Below are positions 1 through 7,804 of a DNA stretch of 64,000 bases, in pieces. This DNA is from Paenibacillus illinoisensis NBRC 15959 (lineage in GTDB: Bacteria > Bacillota > Bacilli > Paenibacillales > Paenibacillaceae). The stretch is from NCBI RefSeq assembly GCF_004000925.1, contig NZ_BIME01000004.1, forward strand, positions 1 through 64,000. The letters are read 5' to 3'. The position numbers were made by a program, and so were the translations under genes. The first letter of the stretch is position 1. The number at the start of each line of letters is the position of its first letter. The notes under the pieces are model-generated. The model was not told the DNA's origin, did not search any database, and worked only from the letters and a program-made list of their open reading frames with translations.

Positions 1-30
1 CTGGTACCGCTGATCAACCACCACAACTAA
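1..30 (+). CDS. possible 3' end of a precursor peptide ending in Asn (partial, uncertain)
   Basis: The first bases of the window read, in frame 1, LVPLINHHN followed by tandem stops TAA TAA. A hairpin and then a ThiF-family gene follow at once. Microcin C-type loci have a short precursor (MccA) whose last residue is Asn, next to the MccB adenylating enzyme, with a terminator hairpin between them; the terminal Asn fits that pattern. Only nine codons are visible, with no start codon, and frame 3 is also open here, so this is an inference from position and the last residue. It could equally be the end of an unrelated protein. Confidence 0.3.
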   Translation: MVPLINHHN

Positions 31-50
31 TAAGCAATGTATTACTAAAT

Positions 51-81
51 AACAGGGCCGCTGCAATGCAGCGGCCCTGTT
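51..81 (+). terminator. perfect 14-bp hairpin upstream of the ThiF gene
   Basis: Bases 51-64 are exactly complementary to 68-81, with a three-base loop (AAT). The stem is GC-rich (core GGGCCGCTGC). What follows is TTAATAAA rather than a T-run, so termination may be partial and the hairpin may instead set mRNA stability or the ratio of upstream to downstream transcript. In E. coli microcin C operons a terminator hairpin sits between mccA and mccB in the same position. Confidence 0.65.
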
Positions 82-101
82 AATAAAGGAGAAATAATTC
101 T

Positions 102-1235
102 ATGCGTCCAAAATTCAAAAATGTAATGAATCCAATAGTAAGATCAGGCGATAATATTAGATTAGGATTTGAAAGAGAAGTATTTGAAATTGAAGATAAG
201 GATGGGGTTATTTTCAGATTTATAATGATGTTAAATGGAGAAAATACTCTAGATGATTTGATATCAAAATGTGATCTTTCAAAGAGTGAGGTAATAGATG
301 GACTTGAGGCACTTGATAGCATTGGAGTAATTGAGGATTTTGATATCAGTACAGAAGGATTAACATTATCGGAATTAAACAGATACAGAGCTAATTTAAC
401 CTTTTTTTCCAACTTTAGTGATTTAAAACAAGGGAAATATAGTTACCAATCTAAGTTGAAAAAATCAAAAGTAGTAGTTTTAGGATTAGGTGGTGCAAGT
501 CTCACCGCTGCTTCATTAGTCGGTTTAGGTGTTGGCCAGGTAATAGGTGTAGATTATGATACAGTAGAACTAAGTAATTTAAACCGGCAATTTCTTTACA
601 CGGAGGACAGTATAGGAAGTTTCAAATCCATTGAAACAGAGAAGAGACTAAAACAAATAAATAAAGACATTACAGTAAATGTTCATAACTTAAAAGTAAC
701 CTCTCCAGATGATATATTAGATATTATTAGTGGAAGTGATTTGGTTATAAATGGAATAGATTCACCGGGAATTGTTGCGAGTAGGTGGGTAAATGCAGCG
801 TGTGTTCATCATAAAGTACCGATTGTTCAAGGAGGAATTAGCAATACAAAAATTATTTGGGAAACTATATTGCCCGATTATGGATGTTACGATTGTTTTT
901 TAATAAGAAGTTTGAGGGTAGACAAGCACTTTGAACACCAATTAAGGGCCCTTTATGAAACTAGATATGAAGAAACTAACTCTGCAATTGCACCTCATGT
1001 TGCATTACTTTCGGGTTTTTTGTCGGCTGAAGTATTAAAATTACTAACAAATTACACACAGAGTATGCTCCCGTCAACAACTCATGTGTATGATACGGCT
1101 ATAATGGATATCCTAAAAACAGAAAGTTGGTCAAAACTTGATGAATGTCCAACTTGTGGTGTTAAAGGGAACTGCAAAGAACTAGTAAGTCTTGAAAAAT
1201 TGATTGATATTGCTAACAGTGAGGTACATATATGA
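102..1235 (+). CDS. ThiF/E1-like adenylating enzyme with N-terminal peptide-clamp-like domain (MccB-like)
   Basis: The 377-aa protein has about 110 N-terminal residues resembling the winged-helix peptide clamp (PqqD-like) of RiPP enzymes. A ThiF/MoeB/E1 fold follows: Rossmann loop VLGLGGASL near residue 128, the E1 signature NLNRQ near 159, and two Cys pairs (CYDC near 262, CPTC near 348) that fit the structural zinc site. Architecture and length match MccB, which adenylates the C-terminal Asn of the microcin C peptide; PaaA and leader-binding E1-like proteins of azole peptides are alternatives. RBS AAGGAG lies upstream of the start. The stop overlaps the next start (ATGA), so the two genes are probably coupled. 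The gene is clearly more AT-rich than the core genes of the window, suggesting transfer. Family is firm; MccB-like chemistry is inferred. Confidence 0.8.
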   Translation: MRPKFKNVMNPIVRSGDNIRLGFEREVFEIEDKDGVIFRFIMMLNGENTLDDLISKCDLSKSEVIDGLEALDSIGVIEDFDISTEGLTLSELNRYRANLTFFSNFSDLKQGKYSYQSKLKKSKVVVLGLGGASLTAASLVGLGVGQVIGVDYDTVELSNLNRQFLYTEDSIGSFKSIETEKRLKQINKDITVNVHNLKVTSPDDILDIISGSDLVINGIDSPGIVASRWVNAACVHHKVPIVQGGISNTKIIWETILPDYGCYDCFLIRSLRVDKHFEHQLRALYETRYEETNSAIAPHVALLSGFLSAEVLKLLTNYTQSMLPSTTHVYDTAIMDILKTESWSKLDECPTCGVKGNCKELVSLEKLIDIANSEVHI

Positions 1236-2416
1236 TTTCTATCAATTTGACATCGAAGATCTGTGCTAATCACTTGACGGTACAAAAAGACGGAGAGGAG
1301 TATACAATTGGTGACCCAGAACAAAGTATTTATATTCGAATCCCCATTGAAGGTGTTCTAGCTATAGAACTAATGGATGGTATAAATACACTGGATGAAA
1401 TATCTAATTTATTAAAAAAGAATCACGATGTTGATGTAGATATAATTGATTTTGTGGAAACTTTATTAGAGTTAAATCTAATTCATAAATTTAATGATGA
1501 AGTCTTGGTTACTCTTAAGGCTAGTAAGGATGAAAGGGGGGGAAGAGTAAAGGTTGGTAGATTGCTCTTTAACAAATTTACAGTTTTTGTTTATTTAATT
1601 TCTTTTGTTGCATCTATAATTATTTTTACGTTTAATCCTGCACTCCTTCCGTCTTATCAAGATTATTTTATTTTCAATGAGTCAGTTGGTTTAAGTTTGC
1701 TTATTCTATTTCTAATATCATGGAGTCTAACGATTCTGCATGAATCTGCCCATTATTTTGCAGCATCATCACTTGGGGTACCGGTCAATTTTAAAATAAG
1801 TATAAGATGGTTTTGGATGGTTATTGAAGCGAATATGAACTCATTGTGGTCGATTGAAAGGAAAAAAAGATATTTGCCGTTTCTTGCGGGTATGGCGTGG
1901 GATTCAGTGATTCTTTTGCTTGCACTTGTATGCCAGTACATCTATCAACAAGATTCAATAATTGTAGGATACATGAGATTGATAGTCCTCATACAAATAT
2001 ATAAGTTTTTATGGCATCTTCTCATTTTCTTCAGAACTGATCTCTATTATGTTTTAATTACTATTACAAATTCTTCGAATCTGTTGGGACAAGCAATTCT
2101 TTATTTGAGAAAAATTTATAGTAAAAATGCTCGTATAGAATGGAGTAAATTGAGACAAAATGAACAAACTCTCTCAAGAATATTTTCATTTATTTATTTG
2201 CTAGGGATATTTTCAGCAATATTACTCTTTTCATTCTTTTCTATTCCAGGTTTTCTGATAGCGGTCTCTAAAGCTGTTACCAATTTAGTAAATAATTCTT
2301 GGCATTCCTTGTACTTTTGGGATGGGACAATCGTGATAGCCTTGGCTTTCTTTAATTTGGCTCTATGGATTGTGGGTGCATTCAACCGTTCTAAAGAGTT
2401 AAAAAAAGCAGTTTGA
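1232..2416 (+). CDS. PqqD-like domain fused to membrane M50-type zinc metallopeptidase
   Basis: The 394-aa protein begins with about 90 residues of a PqqD/peptide-clamp-like helical domain. A polytopic membrane region follows with the zinc motif HESAH (H170-E-S-A-H174) inside a hydrophobic helix. A later RTDLYYVL motif (near 268) has an Asp that could be the third zinc ligand, as in site-2-protease-like peptide zinc metalloproteases such as YydH of the B. subtilis epipeptide locus. Several further membrane helices complete it. Overlap with the ThiF gene by four bases argues for a shared job: intramembrane or membrane-proximal cleavage of the modified peptide, perhaps with export or self-protection. 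No ABC or MFS exporter is seen nearby. AT-rich like its neighbour. Fold class is confident; substrate is inferred. Confidence 0.7.
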   Translation: MISINLTSKICANHLTVQKDGEEYTIGDPEQSIYIRIPIEGVLAIELMDGINTLDEISNLLKKNHDVDVDIIDFVETLLELNLIHKFNDEVLVTLKASKDERGGRVKVGRLLFNKFTVFVYLISFVASIIIFTFNPALLPSYQDYFIFNESVGLSLLILFLISWSLTILHESAHYFAASSLGVPVNFKISIRWFWMVIEANMNSLWSIERKKRYLPFLAGMAWDSVILLLALVCQYIYQQDSIIVGYMRLIVLIQIYKFLWHLLIFFRTDLYYVLITITNSSNLLGQAILYLRKIYSKNARIEWSKLRQNEQTLSRIFSFIYLLGIFSAILLFSFFSIPGFLIAVSKAVTNLVNNSWHSLYFWDGTIVIALAFFNLALWIVGAFNRSKELKKAV

Positions 2417-2427
2417 ACTTAAAATAA

Positions 2428-2967
2428 ATGAAAGCAGGTGTAAACATTAATACTCATGTCTTAATCTACGATGGATTTGTAAATTTTGAAATAATGTTGG
2501 CAACCTATTTAATGAAAACTCAGGGGGAAATCATTACAGTGGGTTTAAGTTCCGAGATGGTCAATTCTTACGAAGGTTTTACTGTTAAACCCCATCAGAA
2601 TATAAAAGAAATTAATTGTGACGATGTAGAAGTACTGCTTATTCCAGGAGGAGATATTAGCGCAATAGAAGGGAATCAGCAGCTTACTTCACTTATTAAG
2701 GGGCTAGACATTAACCAGAAGTATATTGGTGCTATATGTTCAGGAGTCGAAGTTGTTAAGCAAGCAGGGGTCTTAGAAGCAAGAGAGTTTACTAGCAATC
2801 GTACAAACAATGCCGAAACATATAAAGTTAGTCGGAACATAATAACTGCAAAAGCTAACGGATATGTAGATTTTGCGATTGAGTTAGGGAAAATGTTGAA
2901 TATTTATTCCGACGAAGAGGACTATAATGAAACAGTTAGATATTTTAAATATTTCGAGAGCAATTAG
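2428..2967 (+). CDS. DJ-1/PfpI family protein
   Basis: A 179-aa class I glutamine-amidotransferase-like (DJ-1/PfpI/ThiJ) protein. The nucleophile elbow is AICSG with Cys104; Glu21 in FEIML sits where the family glutamate helps lower the Cys pKa; IPGGD near 72-76 is the family glycine loop. Members act as glyoxalases, deglycases, amide hydrolases or isonitrile hydratases, and the sequence does not tell which. It starts 11 bp after the metallopeptidase gene with a weak RBS and shares its AT-rich composition, so it likely belongs to the same transcript and might modify or detoxify the peptide product. That role is speculation. Confidence 0.75.
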   Translation: MKAGVNINTHVLIYDGFVNFEIMLATYLMKTQGEIITVGLSSEMVNSYEGFTVKPHQNIKEINCDDVEVLLIPGGDISAIEGNQQLTSLIKGLDINQKYIGAICSGVEVVKQAGVLEAREFTSNRTNNAETYKVSRNIITAKANGYVDFAIELGKMLNIYSDEEDYNETVRYFKYFESN

Positions 2968-3104
2968 TCCCTAAAAAATAAACATTGTTATCTATCATTG
3001 ATCACTTTGAACTCTTGATTCAGTCATTAGTGGTGTTTAACCATAAATTTAATTGCTTCGGATCTGCACCATAATCCAGGAAAAATACTTACTTTACGTT
3101 TTTA

Positions 3105-3355
3105 TCAAGTTGCCAACACAGGTGTATCAGTCTGATTCCTTAAAAATTGCATATACTTGATTAGACCATTGTCTAACATTAATTGAAGTATTTGTTCATC
3201 TCCAAGAGCCACGTATTCAAAGATGAATGATGGCTCTTGGAACATTTCGTTTTCATAAGTTTTTATGAGAATAGCACTTTTACAATATCGTTGTTTTGGG
3301 AGGCTTCAATAAAATTTGTTGTAGTGACATAACGAATCAATCCTTTTATTTCCAT
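3105..3355 (-). pseudogene. frameshifted remnant of a small protein gene
   Basis: On the minus strand one frame reads MEIKGLIRYVTTTNFIEASQ and onward to a stop near 3260; a second frame then continues with an equally protein-like stretch containing EPSFIFEYVALGDEQILQLM and ending at a TGA at 3105-3107. Joined by a frameshift they would give about 80 residues. The pattern NDIVKVLF / GDEQILQLMLDNG resembles ankyrin-type or small immunity-like helical repeats, but I do not recognise a family. A 10-bp inverted repeat (CCAAGAGCCA at about 3207, TGGCTCTTGG ending at 3240) lies inside it. Confidence 0.4.
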
Positions 3356-3433
3356 TGAAAATCGGATGATATTTTTGTGTCAATTATTTAACCGTCCTGT
3401 GAGGATTGGTTTTTATAGTTATGCAAGCAGGTG

Positions 3434-3472
3434 AAAAGTCCCTACGATGGGGAAATCACGAGGGGCTTTTTA
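3434..3472 (+). terminator. possible terminator downstream of the peptide cassette
   Basis: AAAAGTCCC (3434-3442) can pair with GGGGCTTTT (3462-3470, one G-T pair), ending in TTTTT. It lies about 470 bp after the DJ-1 gene, with the broken gene in between. Confidence 0.4.
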
Positions 3473-3482
3473 GTGGATACGT

Positions 3483-3521
3483 ATCATCAAGAGCCCACAC
3501 AATGTGTAGGCTCTTGATGAT
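3483..3521. repeat. 18-bp inverted repeat with 3-base loop
   Basis: Arms 3483-3500 and 3504-3521 match at 17 of 18 positions (core ATCAAGAGCC / GGCTCTTGAT) around the loop AAT. No T-run follows on either strand, so it is not a typical terminator. The core AAGAGCC also occurs in the inverted repeat inside the broken gene near 3207-3240. Confidence 0.6.
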
Positions 3522-3539
3522 ATTACTTGGAGAATCGGA

Positions 3540-3930
3540 GTACTACAGTGTCATAGCTGTTGCATGTGGCGCGATGGTAACTTTGTAGCCACCATACGTC
3601 GTATTTGGAAGAATCACGAGATTCCACGGCTGCAGACAATTTTGCTTATGAAGCTATCCGTTACAAGTACTCAAGCAGCTTTCAACAAGTCAGTAGCCAA
3701 TTTGAGCGAGGCGGTGCTACTCGCATTGAAAGTGATATTTGCTACCTCCACCAGAACTTTGCGGAACCATGTAACTAACGGAAGCATAACCGTCAGCGTC
3801 GTAACTCTTACTTATTTGGTGATGTTCTTCAATTCATAGCCTGTGTAGGCAGAAGAAGCTCCGATTAATTTCACAACTGCATCGTACACTGTTTTAACAT
3901 CAGCGGTACATCATGAACTTTACAACATTA
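3540..3930 (-). pseudogene. decayed coding DNA, family not recognised
   Basis: No intact gene spans 2968-3975. On the minus strand, short protein-like stretches in different frames follow one another: DVKTVYDAVVKLIGASSAYT near 3905-3845, then SYDADGYASVSYMVPQSSGG near 3825-3765, then TTYGGYKVTIAPHATAMTL near 3600-3550, each broken by stops or frameshifts. A plus-strand frame (3587-3779) is also open and contains YLEESRDSTAADNFAYEAIR. Neither matches a family I recognise. The stretch is best described as decayed DNA between the peptide cassette and the sulfurtransferase gene. Confidence 0.3.
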
Positions 3931-3942
3931 TAGTCCAAATAT

Positions 3943-3972
3943 AAAGAACCCGACCCGTAGGCGGGCACTTTG
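3943..3972 (-). terminator. probable terminator of the sulfurtransferase gene
   Basis: On the minus strand AAAGTGCCCGCC is followed by TAC and GGGTCGGGTTCTTT. This gives an imperfect GC-rich hairpin ending in a short T-rich run, a few bases past the stop codon at 3976-3978. Confidence 0.5.
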
Positions 3973-3975
3973 CCT

Positions 3976-4812
3976 TTACTCGTCCACAGTTTTCACTGCA
4001 TTCTCCTCATAACTAATCCAGTCGCTCCAGCTTCCGGCGTACAGCTTCACATTGGTACATCCGGCTTCCTCCAGTGCAATCACGTTCGGGCAGGCCGAGA
4101 CACCGGAGCCGCAGTACACGATGATGGGCTCGTCCTTCGCCAGCTTCCCGAAACGTTCCTCCAATGTACTCACGTCAGACCAGCGTCCATCTGCACCAAG
4201 CACGTCTTTCCAAAAATAATTCACCGCCCCCGGAATATGTCCAGCCTTGGCATCAATCGGTTCCTCCAGCCCCGCATAGCGGCGGGCATCGCGTGAATCG
4301 ATCAGCACGGCTGAGCTATTGGCCGATGCGTGCTGTGCATCCTGCACAGTGGCGAGCATGCTCGGCTGCACGTTTGCTTCAAACGTGGACGGAATCCGCA
4401 CGGGCACATCCGTGGTTACTGGGAACTTGGCGTTTTGCCAAGCAGAGAAGCCTTCGTCCATCACGTACACCTGTTCATGACCCAGGTAGCGGAGCAGCCA
4501 CCATAATCTTGAGGCATTCATACCGCCCTGATCATCGTAGGCAACAATACGAGCATTTGAACCGATTCCTGCTTTCGAAAGACGTTTTACCAGTTCTGCC
4601 GGGTCAGGGAGCGGATGACGTCCGCCATGGGCTGACACAGGAGAGGATAGATCCTGTTCGAGATCGAGATAAACGGCACCTGGAATATGGCCAGCCTCAT
4701 AAGCTTGTCTTCCTGCATCCGGTTGACCGAGCAGGAATCTGCAGTCGGCAATGACTACATCGGGTTCGTACATTCTGGCGAGCAGCCAGCGCATGGATAC
4801 AATGTTTTTCAT
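3976..4812 (-). CDS. sulfurtransferase with two rhodanese domains (3-mercaptopyruvate/thiosulfate type)
   Basis: About 278 aa from the start MKNIVSMRWL (an upstream in-frame ATG would give 306 aa, but family members begin just before WLL). Two tandem rhodanese domains are visible: an N-terminal non-catalytic one (IADCRFLL, HIPGAVYLDL) and a C-terminal catalytic one (LIDSRDARRY, HIPGAVNYFW) with active-site loop CGSGVSA. CG[ST]GV[ST]A loops are typical of mercaptopyruvate sulfurtransferases, whereas CRKGVTA marks thiosulfate rhodaneses. It would move a sulfane sulfur to thiols or cyanide in the cytoplasm. Next to it on the same strand is an EamA exporter with about 100 bp between them. Confidence 0.88.
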   Translation of the reverse strand: MKNIVSMRWLLARMYEPDVVIADCRFLLGQPDAGRQAYEAGHIPGAVYLDLEQDLSSPVSAHGGRHPLPDPAELVKRLSKAGIGSNARIVAYDDQGGMNASRLWWLLRYLGHEQVYVMDEGFSAWQNAKFPVTTDVPVRIPSTFEANVQPSMLATVQDAQHASANSSAVLIDSRDARRYAGLEEPIDAKAGHIPGAVNYFWKDVLGADGRWSDVSTLEERFGKLAKDEPIIVYCGSGVSACPNVIALEEAGCTNVKLYAGSWSDWISYEENAVKTVDE

Positions 4813-4910
4813 GAAAATACACCGCCTTATGAAGAGTATTGGATTCCGATTGAAGTCTATAATATCAGACTCCAATCGTTCTTTTTGCCATGTCATATCC
4901 TTCGGATAGA

Positions 4911-5855
4911 TTACACCGCCGTAGGTTCAGCAGGTCCTTGACCGCCGACAGGTGCGTCAGCGGGTATGGGTTCCGGTTTGGTTTTGCCATACCGAATGAA
5001 AATCCATACCCCAAAGATAATGACAACGCCGGCAATCATCTGCATGGCACTGAGAGATTCACCAAGCAGCATCCAGGCCAGCAGTGAGGAGAATACGGGT
5101 TCACCGAGCACGCCCATGGATACCGTTGTGGCATTCATATACTGAAGCAGCCAGTTAAACAGATAGTGTCCAAAGATCGTCGGCACGACAGCGAGCAGCA
5201 GGAAAATCCCCCACTCCGAAGCGGCATAACCCCCGAACGGATGCCCCATGGCCAAATTATATACCGCCAGCGTACAGGCGGCGACGAAAAATACCCAGAA
5301 GTTATAAGAGAAGGCACTTAGTCCGGAACGCAGAAATTGACCAAGCAGCATATGGATGGCTACCGCAATCGTTCCCAGCAAAGATAATAGATCGCCTTGC
5401 AGTGCCGTTCCGGCCAATTGGAAGTCTCCAGCCCCGATCGCTATGGACCCAAGCAGGGCGATGCCCATGCCGATAATCATCATGCGGTTAATCTTGGCTT
5501 TGAACAGCCAGACGGAACCCGCGAGAATTAATATGGGCTCAAGTGCGAGAATGACCGTGGAGCTGGCCACACTCGTAAGTCTGAGCGATCCCATCCACAG
5601 CAGGAAATGAAGTGCCAGCATCACACCCGATGCAAGCAGCAGCCCCCACTGCCTGAAGTTCAGGCGCATCATCTCATGCCGGTATTTCCAGACAAACGGA
5701 AGCATCAGCAGATTGGTGAGAAACAGCCGATACATGGCGATAACAGCCACATCTGCACTGGACCAGCGCACGAAAATGGAAGAAAACGAGATAGCAATAA
5801 TGCCGACAACGAACAGAAGTTCAATAGATCTGCCGGCACGAAACAAGCTTGTCAT
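4911..5855 (-). CDS. EamA-family (DMT superfamily) transporter
   Basis: 314 aa with ten hydrophobic helices arranged as two EamA repeats, the usual drug/metabolite transporter plan. The first repeat contains FSSIFVRWS and the second ends near LGEPVFSSLLAWMLLGE, the glutamate-bearing loop common to EamA proteins. A hydrophilic Pro/Gly-rich cytoplasmic tail follows. The start is fixed by AAGGAG seven bases upstream. Substrate cannot be read from sequence; relatives export amino acids or other metabolites. Confidence 0.85.
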   Translation of the reverse strand: MTSLFRAGRSIELLFVVGIIAISFSSIFVRWSSADVAVIAMYRLFLTNLLMLPFVWKYRHEMMRLNFRQWGLLLASGVMLALHFLLWMGSLRLTSVASSTVILALEPILILAGSVWLFKAKINRMMIIGMGIALLGSIAIGAGDFQLAGTALQGDLLSLLGTIAVAIHMLLGQFLRSGLSAFSYNFWVFFVAACTLAVYNLAMGHPFGGYAASEWGIFLLLAVVPTIFGHYLFNWLLQYMNATTVSMGVLGEPVFSSLLAWMLLGESLSAMQMIAGVVIIFGVWIFIRYGKTKPEPIPADAPVGGQGPAEPTAV

Positions 5856-6065
5856 GGATGTAGCTCCTTCTTGAAGTCAAATGGCGTAAATCAATTCATT
5901 ATACAGGAGAACGCAGCTGTTCGAAAAGCGATGAAAGGAAAATAGATAAGCAGATTGTAACCGGGCTTGTAACTATTCTGTCATTCACCCATGCCGCTTT
6001 TCTATTAATCTTCTATATAGAGACATGAAACGATATAATATACCAATAATCGGGAAATTAAGGAA

Positions 6066-6980
6066 GTGGCATGGAAAGTGAGAGTTCAACAACAGACAGC
6101 AGGAGAAAACAGCGGCATTGCGAGCAGAACCAGCCGAACGAAGACACACAAACGAAGACGAATCCGGTACGGAAGATTGAGTGCAGCCCTGATGCTGCTT
6201 GCACTGATCATTACTGGTTTAACATATGCATTCATTGGAATGACCCACTGGATTAAGGGCTATGTAGCCCCGCCCCGGGTAGCTGCTATTGAACAGCCAA
6301 CCAAGCTGGGTATGATTGAAATGACACCGGATGTGAAGGAAGAGCCTGCACGGTTTCAGGGACAGGTTCGAAAACTGGCATACATAACGTTTGATGATGG
6401 ACCAAGTGAATATACGGAACAACTGCTGGATATTTTGAAAGAACATGAGGCTAAGGCAACCTTTTTCATGATTGGCCGTCAGTTGAATCAGCATAAGTCC
6501 GCGGTAGAGCGACTGGTCCAGGAGGGGAGCTATCCGGGGCTCCACAGTATGACACATAACTATAACACCCTGTACAAAAGCGGAAGCTCCGCGAATTTTG
6601 TGAAGGAATTCAAGAAGGAGCAGAAGATGGTTCAGGATCTGATTGGCTTTACTCCGCATCTGATTCGCGCTCCTTACGGCAGCAGTCCGCAGATCGGTGA
6701 ATCCTTCAGGAGCGACATTGCCGCGGCTGGTTTCAAAATGTGGGATTGGACAACAGACTCTCTGGATTGGAACCTTCCGGGTCAACCGGACAAAATTGTG
6801 GCGCGTGTCAGAAAAAGTGTGCACCGGGACAAGGAAGTGATCCTGATGCATGAGCGGGAGCAGACGGTGCAGGCTTTGCCGCGAATTCTGAAATTGCTTG
6901 AAGATCGGGGTTATGAATTCGAGGTCTATGACCCGAATGCACATTGGACTGCCAATTTTAGCGGAGATACCCGCTTGTAA
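6066..6980 (+). CDS. membrane-anchored polysaccharide deacetylase (NodB domain)
   Basis: About 300 aa. A basic N-terminus (KTHKRRRIRYGR) precedes one membrane helix (about residues 38-60), which should place the catalytic domain outside the cell. NodB motifs: FDDGPS (catalytic base and metal Asp), HSMTH (metal His pair), RAPYG, and late WDWTTDSLDW and LMHE motifs. Members remove N-acetyl groups from peptidoglycan or other wall glycans. The start is unclear: GTG at 6066 is very close to AAGGA, and GTG at 6078 is an alternative. A lipoprotein gene follows 19-39 bp downstream and may be co-transcribed. Confidence 0.88.
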   Translation: MAWKVRVQQQTAGENSGIASRTSRTKTHKRRRIRYGRLSAALMLLALIITGLTYAFIGMTHWIKGYVAPPRVAAIEQPTKLGMIEMTPDVKEEPARFQGQVRKLAYITFDDGPSEYTEQLLDILKEHEAKATFFMIGRQLNQHKSAVERLVQEGSYPGLHSMTHNYNTLYKSGSSANFVKEFKKEQKMVQDLIGFTPHLIRAPYGSSPQIGESFRSDIAAAGFKMWDWTTDSLDWNLPGQPDKIVARVRKSVHRDKEVILMHEREQTVQALPRILKLLEDRGYEFEVYDPNAHWTANFSGDTRL

Positions 6981-7019
6981 TTAGAGACGATAATACAAAT
7001 GCAGAGAGGAGACGAACGA

Positions 7020-7673
7020 GTGCGTACGTGGAAAAAATCAGCACTGGCTGCCGTTGGCCTGACGCTGGCGGTGCTCACCAGTGCCTGCGGCCAGCCGCAG
7101 GAGCCGGCTGCGAACCAGGTGAACGAATTGATCCGGAATGATCAGGAGATGGCTCAGAATCTGAAGGAGCTTGCCCGTCATGAACGGGAGGAAATGCAAT
7201 TGTACACGTCGATTTTGAATAAGGGGAAAAACAAAAACAGTGACCTAGAGTCACTGCTGGATCAGGCAGAAGAGCATATAGCTGAGCGGAGAAAACTGCT
7301 GGAGCAGGCGGAAACCTTGATGAATCAGACGCGGGAGCAAACTCCAGCTGTACGGGATTCCCTGGGACGCTTGTCTTTTGAAAAAGAAGAGACGCTGACC
7401 CAGGCACAAACCGTTCTGGACCAGTATGAAGTAAGAGCCCAGACATTTGAGGAATTTGTAACCTCGTATCAGCAAAGTCTGGATGCCGATGAAGTGCTCT
7501 ATTCATTAATGAGGGGCAGCGCAGAACCGAATCTGGTCAAAATCAAACGCGCAATCCGGGAACGCAACATCCAATATGCGCAGCTTGCCGAGATCAGAAA
7601 GCAATTCAACAAGCAGACAAAAGTGTTTAACGGTGCCAACGCCAAGCTTGTTCAAATGGAACGAGCGAGTTAG
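7020..7673 (+). CDS. YkyA-like coiled-coil lipoprotein
   Basis: 217 aa from GTG 7020, chosen because GAGGAG lies about eight bases upstream; an upstream ATG at 6999 would add seven residues without an RBS. The signal peptide ends in a lipobox LTSAC, so the Cys should be lipidated and the protein held at the outer face of the membrane. The mature part is nearly all helical with long heptad-like stretches (LESLLDQAEEHIAERRKLLE). Length and pattern match YkyA-type putative cell-wall-binding lipoproteins. It sits directly behind the deacetylase gene, consistent with an envelope role. Confidence 0.75.
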   Translation: MRTWKKSALAAVGLTLAVLTSACGQPQEPAANQVNELIRNDQEMAQNLKELARHEREEMQLYTSILNKGKNKNSDLESLLDQAEEHIAERRKLLEQAETLMNQTREQTPAVRDSLGRLSFEKEETLTQAQTVLDQYEVRAQTFEEFVTSYQQSLDADEVLYSLMRGSAEPNLVKIKRAIRERNIQYAQLAEIRKQFNKQTKVFNGANAKLVQMERAS

Positions 7674-7804
7674 AGATGTGCCCGACTTCCGCTTATTCTA
7701 TTTATCTATCTGATTGAGCTAGCGACCAGCCGTGTAAGTACTAGTATGCAGAATGAAGCAACATGGACAAGCATCATTGCGTATAAGCTAACGGAGGTGT
7801 TCAT

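Noticed and set aside
3406..3839. Two plus-strand open frames (60 and 91 codons) after the peptide cassette
   Set aside because: No RBS; one spans a terminator-like hairpin and an 18-bp inverted repeat; the amino acid content is not protein-like.
6219..6944. Long minus-strand open frame opposite the polysaccharide deacetylase
   Set aside because: It is antisense to a gene with all NodB motifs, has no RBS and its translation has no domain pattern.
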